From Parabacteroides sp. (lineage in GTDB: Bacteria; Bacteroidota; Bacteroidia; Bacteroidales; Tannerellaceae), in NCBI GenBank assembly GCA_028689545.1, contig JAQVCX010000006.1:1-64000 (forward strand): a DNA stretch of 64,000 nt, in the 5' to 3' direction. The notes beneath the pieces were generated by a model. The model was not told the origin of the DNA and did not search any database. It was given only the letters and a program-made list of their open reading frames with translations. Both the position numbers and the translations under genes were made by a program. This document shows, piece by piece, positions 52,848 to 61,932 of this stretch; position 1 is the stretch's first letter; each line of letters starts with the position of its first letter.

Positions 52848-54079
52848 ACTGTCTCTTTCTCCTTCCTGAACACAATTAATATATAAACCAGCGATAATAA
52901 CGCCAGTATTGTCTCAAATAAAAACAGCCCGTGATATCCGGCATGATCCGCCAATTTCCCGCTGGCAATCGCCACACACATACCACTTAGATGGGTAATT
53001 ACGGTCTGTATCGTAAAGTCCGTACCTTCCTTTCCTGGACGGACGCAGTCCATGGCGGTTGTGTACACCACGATCGTTGCCATCCCATAACTTCCCCAAA
53101 GCAAGAAAACACCCCCATATAAGAATAATGTAGTAGGACGTAAATAAGAGAGGCCCAGGAAGTATAACGCAGCCATAAGGACACAAACCGCGAATAAAAC
53201 ACGAGACTTATGCCTTCCAAGCCTGCGTACGACCATCCCTCCCGCGAAAGACGCGAGAAAACCGACGAATGTTCCAGCCATCCCGCTCATCATCCCGATT
53301 TCTTTCATATCGTAACCCAGATCTACCAGGAATGGTTTCAGCATGGCCAACGTACCGATCAGCCCGGCATAATAAAGGAACAAGAAACCGATCTGCTTCC
53401 AGATCTTCTTACGGGCGAAAAAATAAATCACGTCCGCTTTACGTGCCCGCTCATGTGGCAGTTTCGGCTGAATGGCTATCTTACGGTTCATAAACAAGGG
53501 GGATAACGCCATCAAGACGAATACCGACAGGCAGGGAAGTAACAGGCTCCAGCCGATCTGCTTAAACAACAGTAACAGCACCCCGCCGCCAATCATCGTT
53601 CCACCAAAACTTCCCATCGATTGCATGCTGTTCGCCAAGCTTTTCTCTTTCCGGTTGAAAGAGAGAACCGCCAATGCGTCCGTAGCTATATCTTGTGTGG
53701 CGGAAGCGATAAACGACACGATTATAAGCGCCACGATCCCATAAAAATCCGTCTTGAAATCAAGAAAAGCCACGGCAAGGATCAAGACCGCATAGACCAG
53801 TTCCGAAGAAAAGATCCATCGTTTATAATCCCTTACCGTATCGCAATGCCGATCTACCAGCGGCGACCAAAGGAATTTCAATATCCAAGGAAGTTTTATC
53901 AATTGTAAAAGCCCGATAGCCGACAAGGAGAAATTCTCTTGACGCATCATCACCGGGATCACCGTGGAAAAGAAACTCATCGGAACAATCTGGGCGACAT
54001 ACAAGCAAAAGAAAGTGACTAGGCGAGACACCTTTCCCGTATCCTCACAGGTGCTATTTGTTTTTTCAAGACAGTTCAT
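52844..54079 (-). CDS. MFS permease (RhtX/FptX or AmpG-like)
   Basis: This 411-aa protein of about twelve membrane helices has the MFS loop SPLVDRHCD and resembles single-protein siderophore permeases of the RhtX/FptX or AmpG group. It is sandwiched between the TonB receptor (4-bp gap) and hemN (4-bp overlap). The likely role is inner-membrane uptake of the same ligand the receptor imports. The substrate is not readable from sequence. Confidence 0.75.
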   Translation of the reverse strand: MNCLEKTNSTCEDTGKVSRLVTFFCLYVAQIVPMSFFSTVIPVMMRQENFSLSAIGLLQLIKLPWILKFLWSPLVDRHCDTVRDYKRWIFSSELVYAVLILAVAFLDFKTDFYGIVALIIVSFIASATQDIATDALAVLSFNRKEKSLANSMQSMGSFGGTMIGGGVLLLLFKQIGWSLLLPCLSVFVLMALSPLFMNRKIAIQPKLPHERARKADVIYFFARKKIWKQIGFLFLYYAGLIGTLAMLKPFLVDLGYDMKEIGMMSGMAGTFVGFLASFAGGMVVRRLGRHKSRVLFAVCVLMAALYFLGLSYLRPTTLFLYGGVFLLWGSYGMATIVVYTTAMDCVRPGKEGTDFTIQTVITHLSGMCVAIASGKLADHAGYHGLFLFETILALLSLVYILIVFRKEKETV

Positions 54080-54083
54080 ATAT

Positions 54084-56156
54084 TCAATTTATCGTTATCG
54101 AGATAGTTCCGCCAATGGTAAAAGGATGCCCTTTCTGCGCCAGTTTATCCCCCATCGACTCGAAATAGAAAGCGGTATATTCCGTGTTCGTCAGATTCTT
54201 CGCCCAGACCCCCAGCGTAAAAAGACCTTTCGTGAAAGAGATACTGCCATTCAACCGACCATAATAAGGCTGATACACCTGATTATTCTCATTCCAATAT
54301 AATTTACCAATCCCTATATAGTTCAAGCTTACGGTCATCCGGTCCATGTAATCACAAGGGTTGGAGATCGTATAATCCACTCCTAGGGACACGGTATGCG
54401 AAGGCACCAAAGGAAGGAAGTTGCCCGTATAATCCAACGTCTCGCTTCGGCGATAATCTTTAAAGACGGCATGCGTATAGCCGTAGTTCGCTTGTAATAT
54501 CAAGCCATTTAAAGGATTGGCCTGAAGGCTGATCTCTATCCCCTTACTCTCGGAACGCCCCGCATTCTTCAGCATCGATCCCCCGCTTGGCAAAGGCTGA
54601 TAAACTTGTTGATGTTTCCAATCAATATAGAAAAGACTGAATTCCGCACGCAGCCGATTATTCCAAAATCCAAGTTTGGTTCCCACTTCATAATTCCAAC
54701 TATACTCAGGGCCGAAAGAACGGTCTTCCTCCCGCTCAAACGAGGTATTGAAGCCCCCCGTCTTATACCCCTTGGAAACCGAACCATAAAACATCTGATC
54801 CGAAAAAGAGGTGTATCGCAAAACGGCCTTAGGCGTAAGTTGGCTGAAATTCAAACGACTATCAAACTGATTGGTCATCGAATGGTCCTGTCCTTGATCC
54901 TTATACGCCAGATAGTCAGTCGAGGCATGCTCATAGTCATACCGAAGTCCCAAGATTAGCGATAAACCATCTACCAACAGATGATCAATAGTGGACTGAT
55001 GATATACAGCGATTCCATAGGTAGGAATATCATAGTCTTTCAATGTACTAAAGCCTCGTGCTTTATAATCCATTAGCACCTTATTATCCACGCCTTGCCA
55101 AAAACCGAAAGCGCCGAATAACCATCGATATCTTTCCTTGCCGGAAGATTTCATGGTAAACTCTTCCGATACCATCTTTTGCTTCTGGTCTTGCGTAACG
55201 AAATATACACTCTTCGGCGAGAAGTCCTGATCAATTCCCTGATGATCCGAAAGATACTGGAAAGCGGTTTGGCTACGTAGGCTAAAGCGTGAATTTTCAT
55301 AGTCCACCGTTAGTCCGGTCGTAGAAAGCGTACGTTTATAAAAGCTGTAATCATTATAGTTGACATCCCCGATTTGCTTTAGCGAGTCATTATAAATGGC
55401 GTATGGATATCCTCCTTGATTCAGGTAGTCGAGGCTGGACATCAGAGCCAATAATAAGTCCGGGCGCAATTTCCATTCCAGCCGGATACGACCGGAGGCC
55501 GAATTAGAGCGATCCGTTTTCCCACCCGTATAGAGGTTCGTGAAATAGCCATCCAAGTGATGATAATCGGCGGACAAAGCATACCCAAATGTATCGCTCG
55601 CACGTCCGTAATGAGAAACGGAAGCATCTATATTAGCATATTTGCCACCGGAAAACCCGAGATTAGTTCCTTGATACCTCAAGGGAGATTTCGTATATAC
55701 ATTAATAATACCTCCCATGGTATTCCGTCCGTATAAGGTACCTTGCGGTCCGCGAAGCACCTCGATCCGATCTACCTCAGCCAAGTCGAAATCGAAAGCG
55801 GACTTCTCGAAAAAGGGGACTCCGTCTACATAAAGCCCTACCGACGGAGAGTTGATCTTAGAACCTATACCCCGGATATATACGGGCGAGGTCAACTTCG
55901 ATCCATAATCGGGCATAAAAAGATTCGGGATCAACGCGCTAAACTCCTTGATCCCGGTAATATTCTTATTTCGCATCATTGTTCCTGTCACAGCCGAAGC
56001 GGATACAGGGGATAGCCGAAGGTTTTTCTCTTGCTTGAACGAACGCACCACGACCTCGTCCAAATCGACTCGCTTACTCGTTAACGTATCCAATTCCTCT
56101 CCCATCACCATGAAAGAAGGCATAAGAGCGATCCAAAATATAAGTATTCGACGCAT
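54084..56156 (-). CDS. TonB-dependent receptor (siderophore/porphyrin type)
   Basis: This 690-aa outer-membrane receptor has a signal peptide (ILIFWIALMPSFMVMGEE), a plug with VYIRGIGSKINSPSVGLYVD and the classic RGPQGTLYGRNTMGGIINV, and a beta-barrel ending in Asn. It has no CarboxypepD_reg domain and no SusD partner, which fits a siderophore-type receptor. It starts the operon receptor, MFS, hemN, hemG. Confidence 0.9.
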   Translation of the reverse strand: MRRILIFWIALMPSFMVMGEELDTLTSKRVDLDEVVVRSFKQEKNLRLSPVSASAVTGTMMRNKNITGIKEFSALIPNLFMPDYGSKLTSPVYIRGIGSKINSPSVGLYVDGVPFFEKSAFDFDLAEVDRIEVLRGPQGTLYGRNTMGGIINVYTKSPLRYQGTNLGFSGGKYANIDASVSHYGRASDTFGYALSADYHHLDGYFTNLYTGGKTDRSNSASGRIRLEWKLRPDLLLALMSSLDYLNQGGYPYAIYNDSLKQIGDVNYNDYSFYKRTLSTTGLTVDYENSRFSLRSQTAFQYLSDHQGIDQDFSPKSVYFVTQDQKQKMVSEEFTMKSSGKERYRWLFGAFGFWQGVDNKVLMDYKARGFSTLKDYDIPTYGIAVYHQSTIDHLLVDGLSLILGLRYDYEHASTDYLAYKDQGQDHSMTNQFDSRLNFSQLTPKAVLRYTSFSDQMFYGSVSKGYKTGGFNTSFEREEDRSFGPEYSWNYEVGTKLGFWNNRLRAEFSLFYIDWKHQQVYQPLPSGGSMLKNAGRSESKGIEISLQANPLNGLILQANYGYTHAVFKDYRRSETLDYTGNFLPLVPSHTVSLGVDYTISNPCDYMDRMTVSLNYIGIGKLYWNENNQVYQPYYGRLNGSISFTKGLFTLGVWAKNLTNTEYTAFYFESMGDKLAQKGHPFTIGGTISITIN

Positions 56157-56218
56157 AAACAGGATTTTTCAGTTTGAATTTTGTAGTCGCAAAGAAAAAG
56201 CAATCCTGTAGATGTCGC

Positions 56219-56280
56219 AATCACTATATCTAGTGATTCTTTCCCTTACGGACATCTTATAGGTAATATTGACATCTTAT
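56219..56280. promoter_or_regulatory. Palindrome and direct repeats between divergent genes
   Basis: AATCACTA-TATC-TAGTGATT (56219-56238) is an 8-bp-arm palindrome. GACATCTTAT is repeated at 56251-56260 and 56271-56280, 20 bp apart. They sit between the TonB receptor (minus) and the hydrolase (plus), so they are candidate operators. Confidence 0.4.
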
Positions 56281-56352
56281 CGGGCAATCTCGCTATAGGA
56301 CAACGAATTTGCTATCTCTATCTTCGCGACGTATTAATAAAACAAAAGTCAC

Positions 56353-57117
56353 ATGAAAAAAGCAATGACAGTGTTAGCGCTCATATTAGTTAGTATCAGC
56401 GCTGTGGTTGCCGGACAGCCGGTAGAAAAGGAAGGGGCAGGCAACGCGAAGAACGCTAAGGATCATTTCGTGATCGATGAGCATACGGCCATCGTCATGA
56501 CCGATCCGCAAAACGACTTCCTTAGCGAGAAAGGAAAAGGTTGGGGCTTGTTTGGAGAGAATATCACGAAGAATGGTACCGTAGAGCATCTACGGCAGAT
56601 ATTCGATATCGCCTCTCAAAAAGACATGTTGGTATTCATCTCCCCGCATTATTATTATCACCACGATCACGAATGGTCATTTGAGGGTCCGGTAGAGAAG
56701 ATGATGCACGAGAATGGAATGTTCGAACGCAAGGGGCAACTTACCGGGGAAGGTTTTGAAGGTTCCGGGGCAGATTGGCTGGATATCTATAAACCGTATA
56801 TCAATAACGGGAAAAACGTAATCGTAACCGCTCCTCATAAACTATTCGGACCGGAGAATAACGACTTGATCCTTCAGTTACGCAAAAGAGGAATCAATAA
56901 AGTAGTTATCTGTGGTATGTCTGGTAATCTATGCGCCGAATCGCATTTGCGCGAGTTACAAGAAAGAGGATTTGAGGCAGCCGTAGTCTTCGACGCTACC
57001 GCTTCCGCGAAAATAGGGGAAATGAACGCCGATGATGCCGCTAAGATTAATTTCAGCCTGCTCGCCGAGAAAGTATATACTACGGACGAGTTCGTAAAAG
57101 AGATGCAAGGCAAATAA
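56353..57117 (+). CDS. Isochorismatase-family cysteine hydrolase
   Basis: This 254-aa protein has a signal peptide (VLALILVSISAVVAGQ), so it is probably exported. Catalytic residues of the cysteine hydrolase family are visible: Asp in TDPQNDFLS, Lys in APHKLFGP and Cys in CGMSGNLCAESHL. Members cleave isochorismate, nicotinamide or similar amides. The substrate is unknown. The export signal is unusual for isochorismatases. Confidence 0.85.
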   Translation: MKKAMTVLALILVSISAVVAGQPVEKEGAGNAKNAKDHFVIDEHTAIVMTDPQNDFLSEKGKGWGLFGENITKNGTVEHLRQIFDIASQKDMLVFISPHYYYHHDHEWSFEGPVEKMMHENGMFERKGQLTGEGFEGSGADWLDIYKPYINNGKNVIVTAPHKLFGPENNDLILQLRKRGINKVVICGMSGNLCAESHLRELQERGFEAAVVFDATASAKIGEMNADDAAKINFSLLAEKVYTTDEFVKEMQGK

Positions 57118-57126
57118 GCCATAGTA

Positions 57127-57167
57127 ATGAGCCGAGAAATTCATGGACATGAAATTTCCCGGCTCAT
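57127..57167. terminator. Bidirectional hairpin between convergent genes
   Basis: ATGAGCCG-GAAATT pairs imperfectly with AAATTTC-CGGCTCAT. It lies between the hydrolase and the Imm17-like gene, which converge. Confidence 0.6.
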
Positions 57168-57178
57168 AATAATCTTTT

Positions 57179-57406
57179 CTAACTCCAGTAAATCAGCCCT
57201 AACACACCACAAGCGATCAGGCCCAGCCCTAACAGCGCATAGAAGATACGCGCCCCGCCACGACCGAGCCAATTCACGAAAGTGATAGCCCCACTGGTCT
57301 TGAAATACCAGTCGAAGTTAAAGATAGAGGCAACGATCGAGAATAGCCCCAAGGCTATAAACAAACATAATATAAGATACTCAGAAGGATCCATAAGTGC
57401 CATCAA
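57179..57406 (-). CDS. Imm17-like small membrane protein
   Basis: This 75-aa protein with two helices ([19 protein letters not shown] and [18 protein letters not shown]) and a [14 protein letters not shown] middle resembles Imm17-family immunity proteins. No toxin gene is next to it, so an immunity role is unproven. It is coupled by a 4-bp overlap to tsaE. Confidence 0.6.
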   Translation of the reverse strand: MMALMDPSEYLILCLFIALGLFSIVASIFNFDWYFKTSGAITFVNWLGRGGARIFYALLGLGLIACGVLGLIYWS

Positions 57407-57822
57407 TCAATCTCTACGGTACGTGATCCATCCGTGTTCTCGGAAATCTTGACATTTACCACGTCTCCCGGAAGCAAATCGTCTATCTTCTCCGGCCATT
57501 CGATAAAGCAAAGGGCACCGCTATAGAAATAGTCTTCCGTGCCGATATCCTCCGCCTCACTCAATTTATTGATCCGGTAAAAGTCAAAATGATAGATCAA
57601 TTCTCCCGTCGTATCGCTACGATACTCGTTAATGATAGCGAATGTAGGGCTATTGATCACGTCCTCCACACCCAATTCCTCGCAAATCGCCTTGATAAAG
57701 GTAGTCTTACCGGCTCCCATCGATCCATAGAAGGCAAAAACCGTACGATCGTCCATCCCGGCGATAAACTCCTTCGCCGCCTCATGGATCTTATCCAAAC
57801 TTTCTATTTTTATTGTGCTCAT
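57403..57822 (-). CDS. tsaE: tRNA threonylcarbamoyladenosine ATPase TsaE
   Basis: This 139-aa P-loop ATPase has [21 protein letters not shown] and HFDFYRI, the TsaE pattern. It supports t6A modification of tRNAs with TsaB/TsaD. It is essential in most bacteria. Confidence 0.9.
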   Translation of the reverse strand: MSTIKIESLDKIHEAAKEFIAGMDDRTVFAFYGSMGAGKTTFIKAICEELGVEDVINSPTFAIINEYRSDTTGELIYHFDFYRINKLSEAEDIGTEDYFYSGALCFIEWPEKIDDLLPGDVVNVKISENTDGSRTVEID

Positions 57823-57832
57823 CTTATCTAAC

Positions 57833-58171
57833 TTAACAATTTTCCAATAATGTTTTCACTTCACTTTTTAAGGCAGGCAAATGATTAATGACTATCGCCC
57901 AAACCAATGTGTCATCCAAACTGTCATAAGCATGTATAATCCGATTACGAAAACCAACTATTTGCCGTGTATTGTTTAGCGATATACGTTCCGGTTGTTT
58001 ATCATATTGATTTAGAGCCTCACCTATAATAGCCAATTGCCTTTCCACCGCACTTTGCGTCTTTAGATCCACTGTATATTCCATATAAGATCTAGTATTT
58101 GCGGTAAACGATTCGATCAAGCCTATCGCCCTCATCATGTCAGACAAATATTTCTTTTCTTTTATTGTCAT
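57833..58171 (-). CDS. hepT: HepT-family toxin
   Basis: This 112-aa HEPN-type toxin has the RX4HXY motif (RNRIIHAY), the RNase site of HepT. It forms a toxin-antitoxin pair with the MntA-like nucleotidyltransferase, whose gene end overlaps its start by 32 bp. HEPN toxins cut RNA, and MntA silences them by adding AMP to the Tyr. Confidence 0.85.
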   Translation of the reverse strand: MTIKEKKYLSDMMRAIGLIESFTANTRSYMEYTVDLKTQSAVERQLAIIGEALNQYDKQPERISLNNTRQIVGFRNRIIHAYDSLDDTLVWAIVINHLPALKSEVKTLLENC

Positions 58172-58475
58172 ACAATAGAATTTTCGTTTTATCGATATTC
58201 TCCAAAAGAAATGGGTTTTTCAAACTTTTCCGAGTAAGCAGATCTACTTTTCTTTGAAAGAAATCTTCTAATTTATCCCATAAAGAAAGTAATTTCTCTC
58301 CTTTTTCTAAAGGATCCATATCCTCCATCTCCACCAACAGGTCTATATCACTCCTCTGTGGATTGAATTGCTCTGTTACTGAGGATCCAAACGCATACAA
58401 CGATTTTATCCCATGATTCTTACATATATCAGAGAACAAGGACAGATTCTTACGTATTTCATTATGGATAAACAT
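58140..58475 (-). CDS. mntA: MntA-like antitoxin nucleotidyltransferase
   Basis: This 111-aa minimal nucleotidyltransferase has the GSSVTEQFNPQRSDIDLLVE motif (GS...DxD). Its gene precedes hepT, the usual antitoxin-toxin order of this family. Confidence 0.85.
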   Translation of the reverse strand: MFIHNEIRKNLSLFSDICKNHGIKSLYAFGSSVTEQFNPQRSDIDLLVEMEDMDPLEKGEKLLSLWDKLEDFFQRKVDLLTRKSLKNPFLLENIDKTKILLYDNKRKEIFV

Positions 58476-58532
58476 ACTTCTTTTTTCGCAAAATTAAACA
58501 AAACCTACCATCCACGAACAAAAACCTGATAT

Positions 58533-60083
58533 TTATTTCGGTTCCATCGTAATAAACGGTATCAACATCTCTTCCATCGAGACACCTCCGTGCTGGAATG
58601 TATTCTTGTAATAGGAGACGTAGTAGTTATAATTATTCGGATAAGCGAAGAAATTCTCTCCACAGGAAAAGATATACTTACTGCTTAGGTTCGGAGAGGG
58701 TAGTCCCACTTTTTCCGGATCCCGGATCTCGAATACATCTTTCGGATTATAGTTCAAGTTCTTGCCTACCTTATAACGGAGATTGGTGTTTGTATTCTTA
58801 TCGCCTATCACCTTGATCGGGTTCGTTACCCGGATCGTTCCATGATCGGTCGTGACGATTACCTTCGCTCCCCGCTCCGCGATTCGCCTGAACAACTCGA
58901 GCGTGGAGGAATGCTGGAACCATGATTTGGTCAAGCTGCGATAAGCCGCCTCGCTTTGCGCCAGCTCACGGATCATCTTGCTCTCCGTCCGGGCATGAGA
59001 AAGCATATCCACGAAGTTTAGCACGATCACGTTCAATTGGTTGCGTGCGATGGAAGGGATCGTAGCCAACAACTTATCTCCATATTGAGAATCGTGTACT
59101 TTATTATAGGAGAAGGTATATTTCTTACGGAACCGATCGATCTGAGTCTGGATCAGTGGAGCCTCATTCAAATTCTTGCCTTCCTCGCTCTCCTCATCCA
59201 CCCATAATTCCGGGAACATCTGCTCTATTTGCGAGGGCATCAACCCCGAGAAGATGGAGTTACGGGCATATTGCGTGGCGGTAGGGAGAATGCTATAATA
59301 CAGGCTCTCATCAAAAGTGAAATATTCGGCAAGCAATTCCTTTACGACCCTCCATTGATCCAGGCGGAAGTTATCGATCAAGATAAAGAAGACTTTCTCG
59401 TCATTCTCAAGCATCGGAAATACTTTCTTCTTGAAAAGATCCGGACTCATCAACGGGCGATCAGCGGGGTTCTGTATCCAGTTCACATAATTCTTCTTCA
59501 CGAACTTGGCGAAGGCGTTATTGGCCTCTTCCTTCTGCATACGGAGCATATCGGTCATTGCCACTTGGCCACTTTCCAGCTCCAGCTCCCAGTACACCAA
59601 CTTCTTATAGACCTCCATCCAATCGTCGGTAGTCAAGGAATCGTTGATTTGCATACCGATACGGCCAAATTCCTGCTGATAGCCTACGGTAGTCGTCTCG
59701 GAGATAATCACGTTCTTATGGACATTCTTCTTGATGGAAAGGAGCAATTGGTTGGGATTTACCGGTTTGATCAAATAGTCGGCGATCTTATTCCCTATCG
59801 CCTGATTCATGATACTCTCCTCCTCGCTCTTGGTCACCATCACCACCGGTATGTTCGGGGCGATCTCCTTGATATACGCCAACGTCTCCAAGCCCGTCAA
59901 TCCGGGCATATTCTCATCCAAGAAAATAATATCAAAAGATTGCTCCTTACAGCGGTCAATCGCATCCTGGCCACTCACCACCGGAACCACCTCATACCCT
60001 TTGTCCTGCAAGAACAGGATATGCGGTTTCAACAAATCAATCTCATCATCTGCCCAAAGCACTCTATCAATCTTCGCTGCCAT
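58533..60083 (-). CDS. porX: PorX-type response regulator with PglZ domain
   Basis: This 516-aa protein (from ATG 60083; a longer reading enters a repeat array and is rejected) has a receiver domain with phospho-acceptor Asp in FDIIFLDENMPGLTG and a C-terminal PglZ/alkaline-phosphatase-like domain with VIVTTDHGTIRVTNP. PorX with sensor PorY controls type IX secretion in Bacteroidota. PglZ gives phosphodiesterase activity. Confidence 0.88.
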   Translation of the reverse strand: MAAKIDRVLWADDEIDLLKPHILFLQDKGYEVVPVVSGQDAIDRCKEQSFDIIFLDENMPGLTGLETLAYIKEIAPNIPVVMVTKSEEESIMNQAIGNKIADYLIKPVNPNQLLLSIKKNVHKNVIISETTTVGYQQEFGRIGMQINDSLTTDDWMEVYKKLVYWELELESGQVAMTDMLRMQKEEANNAFAKFVKKNYVNWIQNPADRPLMSPDLFKKKVFPMLENDEKVFFILIDNFRLDQWRVVKELLAEYFTFDESLYYSILPTATQYARNSIFSGLMPSQIEQMFPELWVDEESEEGKNLNEAPLIQTQIDRFRKKYTFSYNKVHDSQYGDKLLATIPSIARNQLNVIVLNFVDMLSHARTESKMIRELAQSEAAYRSLTKSWFQHSSTLELFRRIAERGAKVIVTTDHGTIRVTNPIKVIGDKNTNTNLRYKVGKNLNYNPKDVFEIRDPEKVGLPSPNLSSKYIFSCGENFFAYPNNYNYYVSYYKNTFQHGGVSMEEMLIPFITMEPK

Positions 60084-60323
60084 ATGCTTACCTAGTTTAT
60101 TTACAAATATATGGATAATCCTCCATATAACAACGAAATAAACAGGTTGTTTCGTATTTGATCCCGTAATTTTCCCTAATCCAGAGAAGCGAATCGCCCA
60201 TGAGGAGATCTCCTTTATCGGGTCGCGAACAAGGGTTTTCCCACACTCGCCGTATATCATCATTTGACCTCTTTCTAATGAAGATAAGATATTAATATAT
60301 AATCTTTTGCAGTTTTTACATAT

Positions 60324-60433
60324 GAAAAACAAAAGTTTTCCGCTTGATAAACATTTGTTTCTTCGGCGGGAAACTTTTGTTTCTATATAGGGAAACTTTT
60401 GTTTCTTCAGCGGGAAACTTTTGTTTTCCCTAA
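60324..60433. repeat. 22-bp tandem array between xerD and porX
   Basis: Three clear units begin at 60368, 60390 and 60412 (GGGAAACTTTTGTTTC core, with arms GAAAC/GTTTC), a diverged unit lies at 60346, and an inverted related stretch at 60324. The spacing is exactly 22 bp. No gene is here; the rest of the 367-bp gap shows nothing. Confidence 0.8.
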
Positions 60434-60450
60434 GAGAAACAACTCGCATG

Positions 60451-61356
60451 TTAAGCTCTTGGCTTGCTTCTTGGATGATGTTCCAGTATCTCCTTGCGAA
60501 GGAACTCCCGGTCGATATGCGTATAGATCTCGGTGGTAGTGATTTTCTCGTGGCCCAGCATCTCTTGGATCGCCCGTAAGTTGGCGCCGCCTTCCAGCAA
60601 ATGGGTGGCGAACGAATGGCGGAAGGTATGGGGACTTACGTTTTTATGGATACCGGCGGCCTCCGTCTGTTGCTTGATGATATGGAATACCATGATACGG
60701 GAGAGGGCCGTTCCCCGGCGGCTTAGGAATAGGATATCCTCGAAGCCTTTTTTAACCACGACCGAATTCCGGTCGTACAGATAGTTCTTTATTTCCCGTA
60801 AAGCGACCTCGGAGATAGGGACGAGCCGTTGCTTGCTCCCTTTTCCCTCCACCCGGATGAAACCTTCCTTGGGATAGACATCCGAGTAACGCAGGCCGAT
60901 AAGCTCCGACACGCGCAATCCGCAACTATATAGAACCTCCAGCATCGCGCGGTTTCGCTGTCCCTCGGGAAGCGTGAGGTCTATCGTATCGAGAATGCTG
61001 TTTATCTCGTTGACGGTCAATACCTCCGGCAGCTTCAATCCGATCTTGGGCGACTCTAACAATTCGGTAGGATCATTTGTTATGTAATCGTCGAGCAATA
61101 AGAAACGATAGAACGATTTGATGCCCGAGATGATGCGTGCTTGCGACCGGGGATGGATGCCTATATCACGCAATTGGGCGATGAGCTGCTGCAAGTCGTC
61201 GTAGGTGATGTCCTTGACGTTCTTATTCTCGTCCTCGGCGAAACGCAGCAATTTGTCAAGATCCGTCAGGTAGGCATCGATGGAGTTGGCCGAGAGCGAT
61301 TTTTCTAACCGTAAATAGGTGTTATATCGGTCTATTATATCTTTTCCTTGTCGCAT
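60451..61356 (-). CDS. xerD: XerD-type site-specific recombinase
   Basis: This 301-aa tyrosine recombinase has an N-terminal SAM-like domain and catalytic residues: Arg in CGLRVSEL, Lys in GKGSKQR, HTFRHSFATHL and LGHEKITTTEIYTHI. It resolves chromosome dimers at dif with XerC. Confidence 0.92.
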   Translation of the reverse strand: MRQGKDIIDRYNTYLRLEKSLSANSIDAYLTDLDKLLRFAEDENKNVKDITYDDLQQLIAQLRDIGIHPRSQARIISGIKSFYRFLLLDDYITNDPTELLESPKIGLKLPEVLTVNEINSILDTIDLTLPEGQRNRAMLEVLYSCGLRVSELIGLRYSDVYPKEGFIRVEGKGSKQRLVPISEVALREIKNYLYDRNSVVVKKGFEDILFLSRRGTALSRIMVFHIIKQQTEAAGIHKNVSPHTFRHSFATHLLEGGANLRAIQEMLGHEKITTTEIYTHIDREFLRKEILEHHPRSKPRA

Positions 61357-61394
61357 TGTCGGTATGTCGTTATGAATGTGTCAAATAAAATCCT

Positions 61395-61439
61395 TACCTT
61401 TGCCGGATAATTCCGGCCTCAACGGGCGGTACAAAGGTA
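61395..61439. promoter_or_regulatory. Divergent promoters of xerD and aroQ
   Basis: TACCTTTG on the plus strand (61395-61402) faces aroQ, and TACCTTTG on the minus strand (61432-61439) faces xerD. The two -7 boxes are oriented so that each start lies between them or just beyond, so transcription may overlap. Confidence 0.5.
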
Positions 61440-61455
61440 ATAAACTTACAATAAA

Positions 61456-61872
61456 ATGAAGAAGATTCAGATCATCAATGGCCCTAATTTGAATCTGTTG
61501 GGCAAGCGAGAACCGACAGTGTACGGAAATGCCTCGTTCGAGGGCTATCTAAGTGAGCTACGTGCCCGCTATCCTCAGTGTGAGATATCTTATTATCAAA
61601 GTAATGTGGAAGGAGAAATGATAAACAAGATCCATGAGGTGGGTTTTGAATATGACGGTATCGTGCTGAATGCCGGCGCTTATACACATACTTCCATTGC
61701 GTTGCACGACGCTATCAAGGCGGTTACTACGCCGGTCGTAGAGGTGCATATCTCGAATGTGCATGCCCGTGAGTCGTTTCGCCATGTATCGATGATATCG
61801 GCGGCATGCCGGGGAGTGATTCTTGGGTTCGGGCTGGATTCGTATCGGTTGGCGATCGAATCGTTTATGTGA
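61456..61872 (+). CDS. aroQ: Type II 3-dehydroquinate dehydratase
   Basis: This 138-aa enzyme has INGPNLNLLGKREP, NAGAYTHTSIAL and EVHISNVHARESFRH motifs of type II dehydroquinases. It catalyses the third step of the shikimate pathway. It precedes pyk by 60 bp. Confidence 0.95.
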   Translation: MKKIQIINGPNLNLLGKREPTVYGNASFEGYLSELRARYPQCEISYYQSNVEGEMINKIHEVGFEYDGIVLNAGAYTHTSIALHDAIKAVTTPVVEVHISNVHARESFRHVSMISAACRGVILGFGLDSYRLAIESFM

Positions 61873-61932
61873 TAGAAGGTTTAGAAGGTTATCAAATAGA
61901 ATTAATAATTAGGTTATAATAATTTAAGGTAT

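Noticed and set aside
60324..60433. CRISPR array or N-terminal extension of PorX
   Set aside because: The 22-bp units have no spacers, and PorX starts normally at 60083 with its receiver domain.
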